This document shows, one piece after another, positions 8,706 to 19,664 of a stretch of 64,000 bases of DNA (positions are counted from its first letter, which is position 1; each line of letters opens with the position of its first letter). The translations under genes were made by a program, and so were the position numbers. The stretch comes from Kushneria aurantia DSM 21353 (lineage in GTDB: Bacteria; Pseudomonadota; Gammaproteobacteria; Pseudomonadales; Halomonadaceae). The notes under the pieces are model-generated. The model saw only the letters and a program-made list of their open reading frames with translations. It did not search any database and was not told the DNA's origin. The DNA lies in assembly GCF_000382245.1 (NCBI RefSeq), contig NZ_KB907863.1, positions 197,442 to 261,441 on the forward strand, written 5' to 3'.

Positions 8706-9547
8706 TTCTTCTGCTGCTGGTGCTGCTGGCCGGCTGCGCCTCGGCGCCGCGCGGTGGCGGTAGCAGTATCGGTCCAGCGCCACAGGGTTACACCACCGTA
8801 CGCGCCGGCGATACGCTCTCCGCCATTGCCGCTCGTGCCGGCATTCCGCTGCTGCGCCTGGAGCGCTTCAATCCCGCTGTCGACGCTCGCGACCTGGCGA
8901 TCGGCCAGCGCCTGATGCTGCCGGATCAGAGCGAACGTGCACCGGGTAACGGTCAGTACCGCTATCGCGTACGCGCCGGCGATACCGCCAGTGACATCGC
9001 CCGCCATTTCGGCACCAGTGTATCGCGCATCACCGCTGCCAACTCGGGCCTTGACGCCGATCGCCTGCGCATCGGTCAGATGCTGACCGTGCCGGTAGGC
9101 AGCGCCTCGGCATCAAGCCGCAGCAGCACCGCAACTGCCTCCAGTGGCGCGGCGCCCGCCAGCGCCATCCCCCGCGATGTCGGCCCCTGGGCGTGGCCGG
9201 CAAACAACTATCGGATCGTGCGCCGGTTTGGCCCCGACGCCCGTGGCTCACTGCAGCCCATGCTGCTGGAGGTCAGCGGCGACAACCGTGCACGCGCGGT
9301 CGCCCCCGGGCGGGTGCGTTTTGCCGGTACCATGCGTCAGCTGGGCGGTGTAGTGATCGTCCACCACGAACGCAATCTGCAAAGCGTTTACGCCCAGTGC
9401 GACAATCTGCTCGTCAACAACGGACAGCAGGTCACCACCGGCACGCCGATCTGCGATATCCGCCGTGACGGTAACGGCCGCCACCGGCTGCTGTTCGACA
9501 CACGCCTTGCCGGCCGCCCCTTCAATCCCGGACAGATTCTGCGATGA
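8687..9547 (+). CDS. LysM-repeat lipoprotein with degenerate M23/LytM domain
   Basis: 286 aa from ATG 8687. A longer upstream reading has no signal peptide, whereas this start gives MFRPVVILLLLVLLAGC, a lipoprotein signal with the lipidated Cys at 17. Two LysM peptidoglycan-binding modules follow (YTTVRAGDTLSAIAARAG and YRYRVRAGDTASDIARHFG). The C-terminal M23-like domain keeps the fold signature (VAPGRVRFAG, LLVNNGQQVTTGTPIC), but the metal ligands are missing: YAQCDN where enzymes have YAH, and RLLFDTR where they have LHFE. This pattern fits NlpD/EnvC-type activators of amidases rather than an active endopeptidase. It sits within an envelope gene run and overlaps both neighbours. Confidence 0.83.
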   Translation: MFRPVVILLLLVLLAGCASAPRGGGSSIGPAPQGYTTVRAGDTLSAIAARAGIPLLRLERFNPAVDARDLAIGQRLMLPDQSERAPGNGQYRYRVRAGDTASDIARHFGTSVSRITAANSGLDADRLRIGQMLTVPVGSASASSRSSTATASSGAAPASAIPRDVGPWAWPANNYRIVRRFGPDARGSLQPMLLEVSGDNRARAVAPGRVRFAGTMRQLGGVVIVHHERNLQSVYAQCDNLLVNNGQQVTTGTPICDIRRDGNGRHRLLFDTRLAGRPFNPGQILR

Positions 9548-10779
9548 GCGCCAATGACACCATAACGTCACGGGAGTGTCCGCGCCCTGTCATCGGTGAG
9601 CGCGAAGATACCATTACAGCAGACGACAACAGGCTCAGGATGCGCGTCGCCTTCGTCAGTGAAACCTGGCACCCCGAAATCAACGGCGTTACCCATACGC
9701 TCGGGCATCTGGCGCACCATCTTCACGACCGTGGCGCACGCCTGCAGCTGATCCGGCCACGGCCACCCCAGCCGCATCGTGACGAATTGATGAGCGAAGA
9801 ACTGCACACCGGCGCCATTCCCATTCCCGACTATGACGGCGTTCGCATGGGGATTCCGGCGCCACTGCGACTCGCACGCTTATGGCGCGAGCAGCGACCC
9901 GACGTCATCTATATCGCCACCGAAGGGCCGCTGGGCACGACGGCTCTGCTGCAGGCCAGACGGTTGGGCATTCCGGTGGTCAGCGGCTTTCATACCAATT
10001 TCGATCAGTACAGCCAGTACTACATCCTGCTGAAAATACTGCGCCCGCTGGTGCGCCCTTTTCTGCGCCTGTTTCACAACGCGACCACCACCACCCTGGT
10101 CCCTACTTCGGCGCAGGCCGAAGCGCTCACGGACTACGGCTATCGTCATGTCAGGGTGCTCGGCCGCGGGCTCGACAGCCGGCGTTTCTCGCCGGCGCAT
10201 CGCAGCCGCACGCTGCGCGCCGAATGGGGCGCCAGCGACGACACCCCGGTGGCGCTGCATGTCGGCCGCCTGGCCGCGGAAAAAAACGTCATGCTGCTGA
10301 TCGACAGTCTCGAGGCGATGCGCCGTCGCCACCCCGGGATGGTTGCCGTCATTGTCGGCGACGGGCCACAGCGCGCCGCTCTGGAGAAACGACTCCCCTG
10401 GGTACATTTCGCCGGCTTTCAACGCGACACGGCACTGGCCGCCCACTACGCCAGCGCCGATATTTTCCTCTTCCCGTCGCTGTCAGAGACCTATGGCAAC
10501 GTGGTCATCGAGGCGATGGCCAGCGGCCTGGCGGTGGTGGCCTTCGACTGCGCCGCCGCCGGCGAGCTGATCGAGGACAACCACCAGGGCCGACTGGCGC
10601 CACCCGAGGACAACGGCGCTTTTGTCGACGCCGCGGTGGCACTCTGCGATGATAGAGCCGCGACACAGGCCATGGGCGAGGCGGCAAGTGAGCGCGTGAA
10701 GGCGCTGGAGTGGCCGGCGATCGGTAAAACCTTCACGAACTATCTGCTGGAGACACAGGAGGTGAGCGGTGGCAGATGA
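9544..10779 (+). CDS. GT4-family glycosyltransferase (MgtA/mannosyltransferase-like)
   Basis: 411 aa from ATG 9544, which overlaps the previous stop as ATGA. A second possible start at 9640 (MRVAFVSETWHPEINGVTHT, with AGGCTCAGG upstream) begins exactly where the family usually does and would give 379 aa; which is used is unclear. GT-B fold signatures are GFHTNFDQYSQYY, VGRLAAEKN and the E-x7-E motif ETYGNVVIEAMASG. Close relatives transfer mannose or glucose to lipids or polysaccharides. With an acyltransferase and a PAP2 phosphatase next to it, a glycolipid or exopolysaccharide role is plausible. The acceptor is unknown. Confidence 0.85.
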   Translation: MSANDTITSRECPRPVIGEREDTITADDNRLRMRVAFVSETWHPEINGVTHTLGHLAHHLHDRGARLQLIRPRPPQPHRDELMSEELHTGAIPIPDYDGVRMGIPAPLRLARLWREQRPDVIYIATEGPLGTTALLQARRLGIPVVSGFHTNFDQYSQYYILLKILRPLVRPFLRLFHNATTTTLVPTSAQAEALTDYGYRHVRVLGRGLDSRRFSPAHRSRTLRAEWGASDDTPVALHVGRLAAEKNVMLLIDSLEAMRRRHPGMVAVIVGDGPQRAALEKRLPWVHFAGFQRDTALAAHYASADIFLFPSLSETYGNVVIEAMASGLAVVAFDCAAAGELIEDNHQGRLAPPEDNGAFVDAAVALCDDRAATQAMGEAASERVKALEWPAIGKTFTNYLLETQEVSGGR

Positions 10780-11335
10780 GCGACTTCCACTGTTCAAACG
10801 GCTCGACACTCTCGAGTGGAAGGCCTGTAACCGGCTGGCCCGGCTGGGCGCCTACCGCCCGCTGCTGTTCGTGCTGCGCTGGGCCAGCCGACTGGGCGAT
10901 GCGCCGGCGTGGATCGTGATGTGCTTCGCCATTCCGCTGATCACCCCCTGGTGGCACGGTTGGCTGCTGGCAGTCTGTTTCGGCCTCTCCGCAGCGGTGG
11001 GCGGCATTCTCTACCGCCTGCTCAAGAACCGCCTGTGCCGCGAACGGCCCTACATCTCCTTCGAAATTCCCTGCACCATGCCGCCGCTGGACCGCTACAG
11101 CTTTCCCAGCGGCCACACCCTGCACGCCGTGATGTTCACCACCCTGGCGGCCATGTTCGTCCCCGTGATGCTGATCGTGGTGCTGCCCTTCGCCATTTTG
11201 GTGGTGCTGTCACGCGTCATCCTGGGTCTGCACTATATTACCGACGTCATCGCCGGCGCCCTGATCGGCTTTCTGCTCGCTCAGGGAACGGCGCTTGTCA
11301 TTCTCGCACTGGAGGGCATGCTGCCCACCACCTGA
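10769..11335 (+). CDS. PAP2-family lipid phosphatase
   Basis: 188 aa, starting with GTG at 10769 behind a strong AGGAGGTGA site (10757-10765) and overlapping the glycosyltransferase gene by 11 bases. The three acid-phosphatase motifs are complete: KNRLCRERP (K-x6-RP), SFPSGHT (PSGH) and SRVILGLHYITDV (SR-x5-H-x3-D). About five membrane helices are interspersed. Such enzymes dephosphorylate phosphatidic acid, phosphatidylglycerol phosphate or undecaprenyl pyrophosphate on the periplasmic face. It is the last gene of the plus-strand run. Confidence 0.88.
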   Translation: MADERLPLFKRLDTLEWKACNRLARLGAYRPLLFVLRWASRLGDAPAWIVMCFAIPLITPWWHGWLLAVCFGLSAAVGGILYRLLKNRLCRERPYISFEIPCTMPPLDRYSFPSGHTLHAVMFTTLAAMFVPVMLIVVLPFAILVVLSRVILGLHYITDVIAGALIGFLLAQGTALVILALEGMLPTT

Positions 11336-11364
11336 AAAGGCCCCCGCCATAAACAACAGAGCGC

Positions 11365-11385
11365 CGCGATGAGCCCAACATCGCG
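11365..11385. other. Hairpin between convergent PAP2 and gcvT genes
   Basis: CGCGATG and CATCGCG form a perfect 7-bp stem around a 7-base loop, between two convergent genes. There is no T-run on either side, so it would be at best a weak or Rho-assisted transcription end. Confidence 0.3.
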
Positions 11386-11423
11386 ACGCCATGACAACCA
11401 CACAAGATAACGGTATAAATGGA

Positions 11424-12539
11424 TCAGCCGCGATAAAAGCGTGCCGGCACGAACGGCATTTTCGTTACCGTCATATCCAGCCGACGAGCGCGGACTTCGG
11501 CCTGCAGTCGGGTACCGGGCTCGGCGTAGTCGCGCCACACATAGGCCATCGCTACCGGCGCGCCTACGGTGGGGCCGAAGGTACCGGAGGTGACTTCGCC
11601 GATGCGATCTCCTTCCGGACTATAGAGCGGGCTGCCCTCCCGCACCGGTGCGCGGCCGTCACCTACCAGACCGATGCGCTGGCGCTGATGGTCGCGATTG
11701 GCCTGCTGGGTGAGAATGACATCGGCACCGGGAAAGCCGCCCTCACGCTCACCGCCCTGGCGCCTCGCCTTGCTGATCGCCCAACCCAGTGACGCCTCGA
11801 CCGGGGTGGTGTTCTCATCCATGTCGTGGCCATAGAGGCACAGACCGGCTTCAAGCCGCAGCGAGTCCCGTGCTCCGAGCCCTGCCGGTGCGACCTCCTC
11901 CTCGGCCAGCAGACGCCGGGCGAAGGCTTCGGCTTCGGCGGCGGGAATTGAAATTTCAAAGCCGTCCTCACCGGTATAGCCGGAGCAGCTGACCCACAGT
12001 TCAACACCATCGACACTGAAACGGCCGAACTGCATGAAGGTCAACTCGGCGGCCGAGGGACACACACGCCCCATCACGGTACGCGCCTGCGGCCCCTGCA
12101 GCGCCAGCAGGGCGCGATCCTCGATCACCTCGAGCTCACCGCCATCGCCCAGGCCGCTGCGCAACAGGGCGATATCGGCCGCCCTGCAGGCCGCGTTGAC
12201 CACCAGAAAGAGATGGTCGCCGGCGTTGACCGCCATGAAGTCATCATGAATGCCGCCAACACTGCCCGTGAACAGCCCGTAGCGCTGCCGGTCGGTCGCC
12301 AGCCCCACCGCATCGATCGGCGAGACCCGCTCCAGCGCCTGCGCCGGTTGGCTGCCGCGAATCAGTAGCTGTCCCATATGCGAGACATCGAACAGCGCAC
12401 AGCTGGCGCGGGTATGCTCATGCTCGCGCTTGACCCCGGCGGCGAACTGCACCGGCATTTCGTAACCGGCAAAGGGCACGAATTTTGCGCCCTGCTCCTG
12501 CCACAGTGAATAGAGCGGCGTGCGGTGAAGTGTCGACAT
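11424..12539 (-). CDS. gcvT: Glycine cleavage system T protein (aminomethyltransferase)
   Basis: 371 aa from ATG 12539 (MSTLHRTPLYSLWQEQGAKF), preceded by GGGAG. An in-frame start 13 codons upstream lacks a ribosome site. T-protein transfers the methylene carbon of the lipoyl-bound aminomethyl group to tetrahydrofolate, releasing ammonia. Family landmarks are FDVSHMGQLLIRG near the N-terminus, VGGIHDDFMAV, CSGYTGEDGFEI and the C-terminal GVVTSGTFGPTVG-like stretch (IGEVTSGTFGPTVGAP). It is transcribed behind the symporter gene, away from gcvH-gcvP. Confidence 0.96.
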   Translation of the reverse strand: MSTLHRTPLYSLWQEQGAKFVPFAGYEMPVQFAAGVKREHEHTRASCALFDVSHMGQLLIRGSQPAQALERVSPIDAVGLATDRQRYGLFTGSVGGIHDDFMAVNAGDHLFLVVNAACRAADIALLRSGLGDGGELEVIEDRALLALQGPQARTVMGRVCPSAAELTFMQFGRFSVDGVELWVSCSGYTGEDGFEISIPAAEAEAFARRLLAEEEVAPAGLGARDSLRLEAGLCLYGHDMDENTTPVEASLGWAISKARRQGGEREGGFPGADVILTQQANRDHQRQRIGLVGDGRAPVREGSPLYSPEGDRIGEVTSGTFGPTVGAPVAMAYVWRDYAEPGTRLQAEVRARRLDMTVTKMPFVPARFYRG

Positions 12540-12596
12540 AAAAACTCCCGGATAGTTAGTGGCATATAGGCGACGCATCCGAACCCAATGGAACGG

Positions 12597-13943
12597 TCAA
12601 CGCTGGTTGAGGATGAAATATTCACGCGTCAGGCGAAAAATCAGTGGCGACAACAGGGCCAGCGCGATCAGGTTGGGGATTGCCATCAGGGCGTTGAAGG
12701 TATCCGCCAACAGCCATATGAAGTCCAGTTGTGACACCGCACCCACCGGGATCATCAACACGAAGACAATACGATAGAAACGCGCCGCACGGGGCCCGAA
12801 AAGGTACTGAAAACAGCGCTCGCCGTAATAGGACCAGCCAAGAATGGTGGTGAAAGCAAAGATCGCCAGCGCCAGTGCGACGATGTAATCTCCCGGCCCC
12901 GGCAAAGCGGTCCGAAAGGAGAGCGCCGTAAGGGCGGCACCGGATTCGCCTTCGATCCATTGACCGGAAGTAATGATCGCCAGCGCCGCGATGGTGCAGA
13001 CGATGATGGTGTCGATGAAGGTTCCCAGCATGGCGATCATACCCTGCCGCACCGGACTATCGGTCTGTGCTGCGGCATGAGCAATGGGCGCACTGCCCAG
13101 CCCCGCTTCATTCGAGAACACGCCTCGCGCCACGCCAAAACGGATCGCCGCCGCCACCGCGGCACCGGCAAAGCCACCCGCCGCCGACACGGGAGTGAAG
13201 GCGTGTACCACGATCAGCCGCAGCGCTTCGGGAATAGCGGCGCTGTTGATGACCAGCACCACAATGCCTGCAAGCAGATAAGCGATCGCCATCAGCGGCA
13301 CCAGTCGTCCGGCCACGCTGGAGATGCGCTTGATTCCACCGAGAATAACGGCGCCCGCCAGCACCATGATAACCAGCCCGGTCAGCCATGCCGGAATGGA
13401 GAAGGAAGTCGCCAGCGCGTCCGCGACCGAGTTGGCCTGCACGGTATTGCCGATACCAAAGGCCGCCAGCGCGCCGAACAGAGCGAAAAGAGCACCCAGC
13501 CAGGCAAAGCGTTGCCCCAGGCCGTTGCGGATATAGTACATCGGACCGCCGACGTAGTTACCGCCGTCATCACGCTCACGAAAGCGCACGGCACAGACGG
13601 CCTCGGCATATTTGGTCGCCATTCCCACCAGCGCCGTCAGCCACATCCAGAACACGGCACCGGGCCCCCCCAGCGCAATGGCGGTGGCCACTCCGGCAAT
13701 GTTGCCGGTACCAATGGTGGCCGACAGCGAGGTCATCAGCGCGTTGAAGGAGGAAATTTCGCCGCTGTCGCGTTCACCGCTGCGCCCCTGCCACAGCATG
13801 GCGAAAGCACGACCGAGATTGCGAATCGGCATGCCGCGCAGCCCGATCTGCAGATAGAGCCCTGTTCCCAGCAGCAGCACCAGCATAAGAGGTCCCCAGA
13901 CTACCCCGTTGATGCTCGTTATTATCCCATGCAGGACGTCCAT
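12597..13943 (-). CDS. Alanine/glycine:cation symporter (AGCS family)
   Basis: 448 aa with about ten hydrophobic helices. The N-terminal GISSFNALMTSLSATIGTGN-type stretch (EISSFNALMTSLSATIGTGN) and GGPGAVFWMW, GGPMYYI, FSNEAGLGSAPIAHA are diagnostic of the AGCS family, which imports alanine or glycine with Na+ or H+. Its position upstream of gcvT and divergent from gcvH-gcvP makes glycine the likely substrate; that is inference from context. GAGAGGAGCG precedes the start and a good sigma-70 promoter lies 43-71 bases upstream. Confidence 0.9.
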   Translation of the reverse strand: MDVLHGIITSINGVVWGPLMLVLLLGTGLYLQIGLRGMPIRNLGRAFAMLWQGRSGERDSGEISSFNALMTSLSATIGTGNIAGVATAIALGGPGAVFWMWLTALVGMATKYAEAVCAVRFRERDDGGNYVGGPMYYIRNGLGQRFAWLGALFALFGALAAFGIGNTVQANSVADALATSFSIPAWLTGLVIMVLAGAVILGGIKRISSVAGRLVPLMAIAYLLAGIVVLVINSAAIPEALRLIVVHAFTPVSAAGGFAGAAVAAAIRFGVARGVFSNEAGLGSAPIAHAAAQTDSPVRQGMIAMLGTFIDTIIVCTIAALAIITSGQWIEGESGAALTALSFRTALPGPGDYIVALALAIFAFTTILGWSYYGERCFQYLFGPRAARFYRIVFVLMIPVGAVSQLDFIWLLADTFNALMAIPNLIALALLSPLIFRLTREYFILNQR

Positions 13944-13985
13944 TCAACGCTCCTCTCGATCAGTTTCCGCTGTCATCAGGATGGC

Positions 13986-14014
13986 AATGTACCGCCTGCA
14001 GCAGATGCTGTCAT
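13986..14014 (-). promoter_or_regulatory. Sigma-70 promoter for the AGCS symporter-gcvT arm
   Basis: On the reverse strand, ATGACA (14009-14014) and TACATT (13986-13991) are 17 bases apart, with five and four matches respectively to the consensus hexamers. It points at the symporter start 43 bases away. Confidence 0.6.
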
Positions 14015-14110
14015 GGCGAGCGGCGCGGCGTTTCAATACCGATGCGGACGGCGCTGATTTGGCCCGTTGCCCTTTTCGCATCGCCCCGTCAGGTTTACGA
14101 TAAGCAAAAA

Positions 14111-14126
14111 GTTTCCGATCGGAAAC
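14111..14126. promoter_or_regulatory. Perfect 16-bp palindrome between divergent glycine-cleavage arms
   Basis: GTTTCCGATCGGAAAC equals its own reverse complement. It lies in the 329-base gap between the symporter start and gcvH, about 97 bases beyond the symporter promoter. There is no T-run, so it is not a terminator. A dimeric regulator shared by both arms is the simplest reading; no regulator gene is adjacent. Confidence 0.45.
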
Positions 14127-14272
14127 AGGCACTCACTCTGCGATGTCGCTTCGCGGTGGACGCCGTCAATGCTTGCGGCCACGATAATAGGCGAGGACGC
14201 CTCGTTGGCGCTTCGCTATCGATACCATTTGGACCCACGACACCCGCAAGCCGGTCTTGAAAGGAAAATCTC

Positions 14273-14674
14273 ATGAGTCAGATTCCCGCCAATCTTCGCT
14301 ACTCCGACAGCCACGAATGGATCCAGGACAACGGCGATGGCACAGCCACTATCGGCATCACCGACCATGCCCAGCAGGCGCTGGGCGATGTGGTCTTCGT
14401 CGAACTGCCCGAGGTAGGCGCCGAACTCGCTACTGGTGAGGAGTTCGGTGTGGTCGAGTCGGTCAAGGCCGCCTCGGACCTTTACGCGCCGCTGGGTGGC
14501 GAAGTTGTCGAAGTCAACGCACTGCTCGAAGAGTCACCCGAGAGCGTCAACGAGAGCCCTTACGACGACGCCTGGCTGATCAAGGTACGCCTGACCGAAC
14601 CCGACGAGCTGGAATCGCTGCTCGATGCCGACGCCTATGGCGAACTGGTCGCCGGCGAGGAAGAGAGCGACTGA
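14273..14674 (+). CDS. gcvH: Glycine cleavage system H protein
   Basis: 133 aa, normal for GcvH (about 129). It carries the lipoyl arm that shuttles the aminomethyl group between P, T and L proteins. The lipoylated residue is K65 in [13 protein letters not shown]. The start [18 protein letters not shown] has AAAGGAAA upstream. gcvP follows after 91 bases. No glycine riboswitch sequence was seen in front. Confidence 0.97.
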   Translation: MSQIPANLRYSDSHEWIQDNGDGTATIGITDHAQQALGDVVFVELPEVGAELATGEEFGVVESVKAASDLYAPLGGEVVEVNALLEESPESVNESPYDDAWLIKVRLTEPDELESLLDADAYGELVAGEEESD

Positions 14675-14765
14675 GCCGGTACCGGTCGGCCGCCTTTTGA
14701 TGGCGGCCCCTCCCCTGGCGACACCTCGAACACAGCGAGGCTGCCCCCACCCACACGGATATGAT

Positions 14766-17648
<2,883 letters not shown>

Positions 17649-17669
17649 GTGCACCCGGGGGCGACAGTC

Positions 17670-18236
17670 TTGAGGCTCTTCGTTGCCCTGCTGCCGGATG
17701 GCGCCAGCTGCGCATCGCTGATTCGCATGCGGTCACGTTTCGCACATCGGCTGGAGGAGGTGCGCTGGGTGCCGGTCGAAAACTGGCACCTGACGCTGCA
17801 TTTCATCGGCGAGATCGAGCGCCGCAGCGTTCAGGCCCTGCTGGGCGAAGCGGCGGCACTCGACAGGGCATTCAGCCTTGAGCACCCCACCGGGCTGGAA
17901 GCGGCCGCAGTTCGTCTCGGCGGCTTCCCCGATCCGGACACCAACGGCCGGACCTGGGCGCTGCACCTGATGGACAGTGCGATAATCGATGAGTGGCGTT
18001 GCCGCTGGCGGGAAGCGCTGACACGCTGTGGATTGGGCACGGCGCCTACCGCGACTTTTCTGCCCCATTTAACCATGGCACGCGCGCCGCGGCAGCGCTC
18101 GTGGCCGACTCAAAACCTGCCCCTGGGGCTGCGTTTTAATCGCCTGGCGTTAATCGACAGCAGGCCAGCGCAGAACGGCGCCATGCCCTGCTATGTACCA
18201 CTCTCTTCCGAGAGCGTCTCCTCCGGCACATCGTAG
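17670..18236 (+). CDS. thpR: RNA 2',3'-cyclic phosphodiesterase (2H family)
   Basis: 188 aa from TTG 17670, chosen because MRLFVALLP is the usual family start and GGGGGCG lies 8 bases upstream; a GTG at 17649 directly after the gcvP stop is the alternative. The two H-x-T-x motifs are HLTLHF (H40) and HLTMAR (H133). They define the 2H phosphoesterase fold formerly called 2'-5' RNA ligase LigT. It probably rides on the gcvHP message, with no known functional link. Its last 46 bases overlap the 3' end of the convergent lysR gene. Confidence 0.88.
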   Translation: MRLFVALLPDGASCASLIRMRSRFAHRLEEVRWVPVENWHLTLHFIGEIERRSVQALLGEAAALDRAFSLEHPTGLEAAAVRLGGFPDPDTNGRTWALHLMDSAIIDEWRCRWREALTRCGLGTAPTATFLPHLTMARAPRQRSWPTQNLPLGLRFNRLALIDSRPAQNGAMPCYVPLSSESVSSGTS

Positions 18237-19123
18237 CCATAAAGCGCATTGCGCCGCTGCTGGCGAAATTCATCGATCAACTGGCGGTAGCGCCCGGGCA
18301 GTTCATTGCCGCGACGGATCACCACGTAGAGCGGCTCGTAAACCGGGGTGGTCAGCGACATCTCCAGTACCTGACGCTGCCAGGGCGAGCTTTCCAGTAC
18401 CGGTCGCGGCACCACAGTAAAGCCCAGCCCACGCGCGACGGCATCAAGCACTACCCCCACATCGTTGGTGAAGCCGCGCTGCGGGAAATGGCTGATCGAG
18501 CGAAACTCACCGGCGAAATTCTCGCGCAGCACCTGGCTTGCATTGTTGACGCCATCAAAATAGTTGACGAAACCCAGCGCCAGCAGCTCATTGAGAGAAC
18601 TGCCACGAAAGTCACCCGGCACCACCAGGCACAGCGGCTCGTGATGCCACAGTTCATACTCGAGATCGGGATGGCGCGTCATGTCGGTCAGGATGCCCAT
18701 GTCGTGGCGCCCGGCCAGCACGTCCTGCACAATTTCGTTGTTGAAGGCGAAATTGTAGCTGATCGTCAAACCCGAATAGAGCTGCTGATAACCCAGCGCA
18801 AAGGGATAGAACATCAGGCCGACACTGGCCGGGCTGGCGATACGGCAGTCGCCGCTGTCCAGCGACTCATCATCCAGCGAATGGCGAAACTGCTCGTGTT
18901 CGGCAAAGAGCCTTACCGAGTAGTCGTAGGCGCGCCGCCCCGCCTCCGTCAGCGTAAAACGGCGCCCGTGCCGATGCAGCAGGGTGCGATCGAGATACTG
19001 TTCGAGCTTGCGAATATGCTGACTGACACCGGGCTGGGTCATCGCCAGCTTGCGTGCGGTATGGGTGAAGCTCCCCGTCTCCACCAGGGTGATGAAGGTT
19101 CTGAAATACTGGGCGTTGAACAT
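18191..19123 (-). CDS. LysR-family transcriptional regulator
   Basis: 310 aa. The winged helix-turn-helix occupies residues 3-62 (FRTFITLVETGSFTHTARKL then MTQPGVSQHIRKLEQYL). A LysR substrate-binding domain follows from about residue 90. Its effector and targets cannot be deduced: neighbours are thpR (convergent, 46-base overlap) and a divergently placed YfcL-family gene 203 bases away. Confidence 0.9.
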   Translation of the reverse strand: MFNAQYFRTFITLVETGSFTHTARKLAMTQPGVSQHIRKLEQYLDRTLLHRHGRRFTLTEAGRRAYDYSVRLFAEHEQFRHSLDDESLDSGDCRIASPASVGLMFYPFALGYQQLYSGLTISYNFAFNNEIVQDVLAGRHDMGILTDMTRHPDLEYELWHHEPLCLVVPGDFRGSSLNELLALGFVNYFDGVNNASQVLRENFAGEFRSISHFPQRGFTNDVGVVLDAVARGLGFTVVPRPVLESSPWQRQVLEMSLTTPVYEPLYVVIRRGNELPGRYRQLIDEFRQQRRNALYGYDVPEETLSEESGT

Positions 19124-19326
19124 GTAGAATCTTCAGTTCGTATGGGGACCGCCGACAAAAGAATATCAAACGCCCTGGCAGCGTTTGGCAATGCGCTCGA
19201 CAGGGATGCAATTGTATCATCAAACACTGTTCTTCGCAGACGCGGTTCCCGCTTTCCGGCGGCCACGCCGCATGCCGTGTTAGCATCGTGGAATTGCGTC
19301 ATACACGCCACACAGGGCCAACCGAT

Positions 19327-19614
19327 ATGCAGGATCCCTTTCAGCAAAGAGCGGAGCGCATCCGCACCACCCTACTGGCCATGGAAGGCGAAGCACCCGA
19401 TGACGATCTTTTCGCCCTTGGCTACATGATCCCTCAGGTGGAACTGGTACTCGAGATGGCCGAGTACGACCCGCAGCAGGTCGACGCCGACACTTTCGAC
19501 GCCACCTACCGCGACTGGCTCGAGCACACCTTTAGTGAAGACGGCATGTCCTGCGAAGATCGCCAGCGCATCGAAGCGCTGTGGCAGCAGGCACGCTCAC
19601 GCCTTGACGGCTGA
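19327..19614 (+). CDS. YfcL-family protein
   Basis: 95 aa from ATG 19327 (MQDPFQQRAERIRTTLLAME); an in-frame ATG 13 codons earlier lacks a clear ribosome site. The middle EAPDDDLFALGYMIPQVELV resembles the DDELFASGYLRGHL core of E. coli YfcL, a small acidic soluble protein of unknown role. The acidic composition fits a cytosolic protein. ppnN follows after 50 bases, possibly on one transcript. Confidence 0.68.
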   Translation: MQDPFQQRAERIRTTLLAMEGEAPDDDLFALGYMIPQVELVLEMAEYDPQQVDADTFDATYRDWLEHTFSEDGMSCEDRQRIEALWQQARSRLDG

Positions 19615-19664
19615 ACATCCCGCCTGGTCCCCACTGTTTTCAAAGGCAAGGAATTTTCTTTTCA

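Noticed and set aside
13944..14272. Glycine riboswitch in front of gcvH or the symporter
   Set aside because: The conserved riboswitch core sequences are not present on either strand; only a short palindrome is seen.
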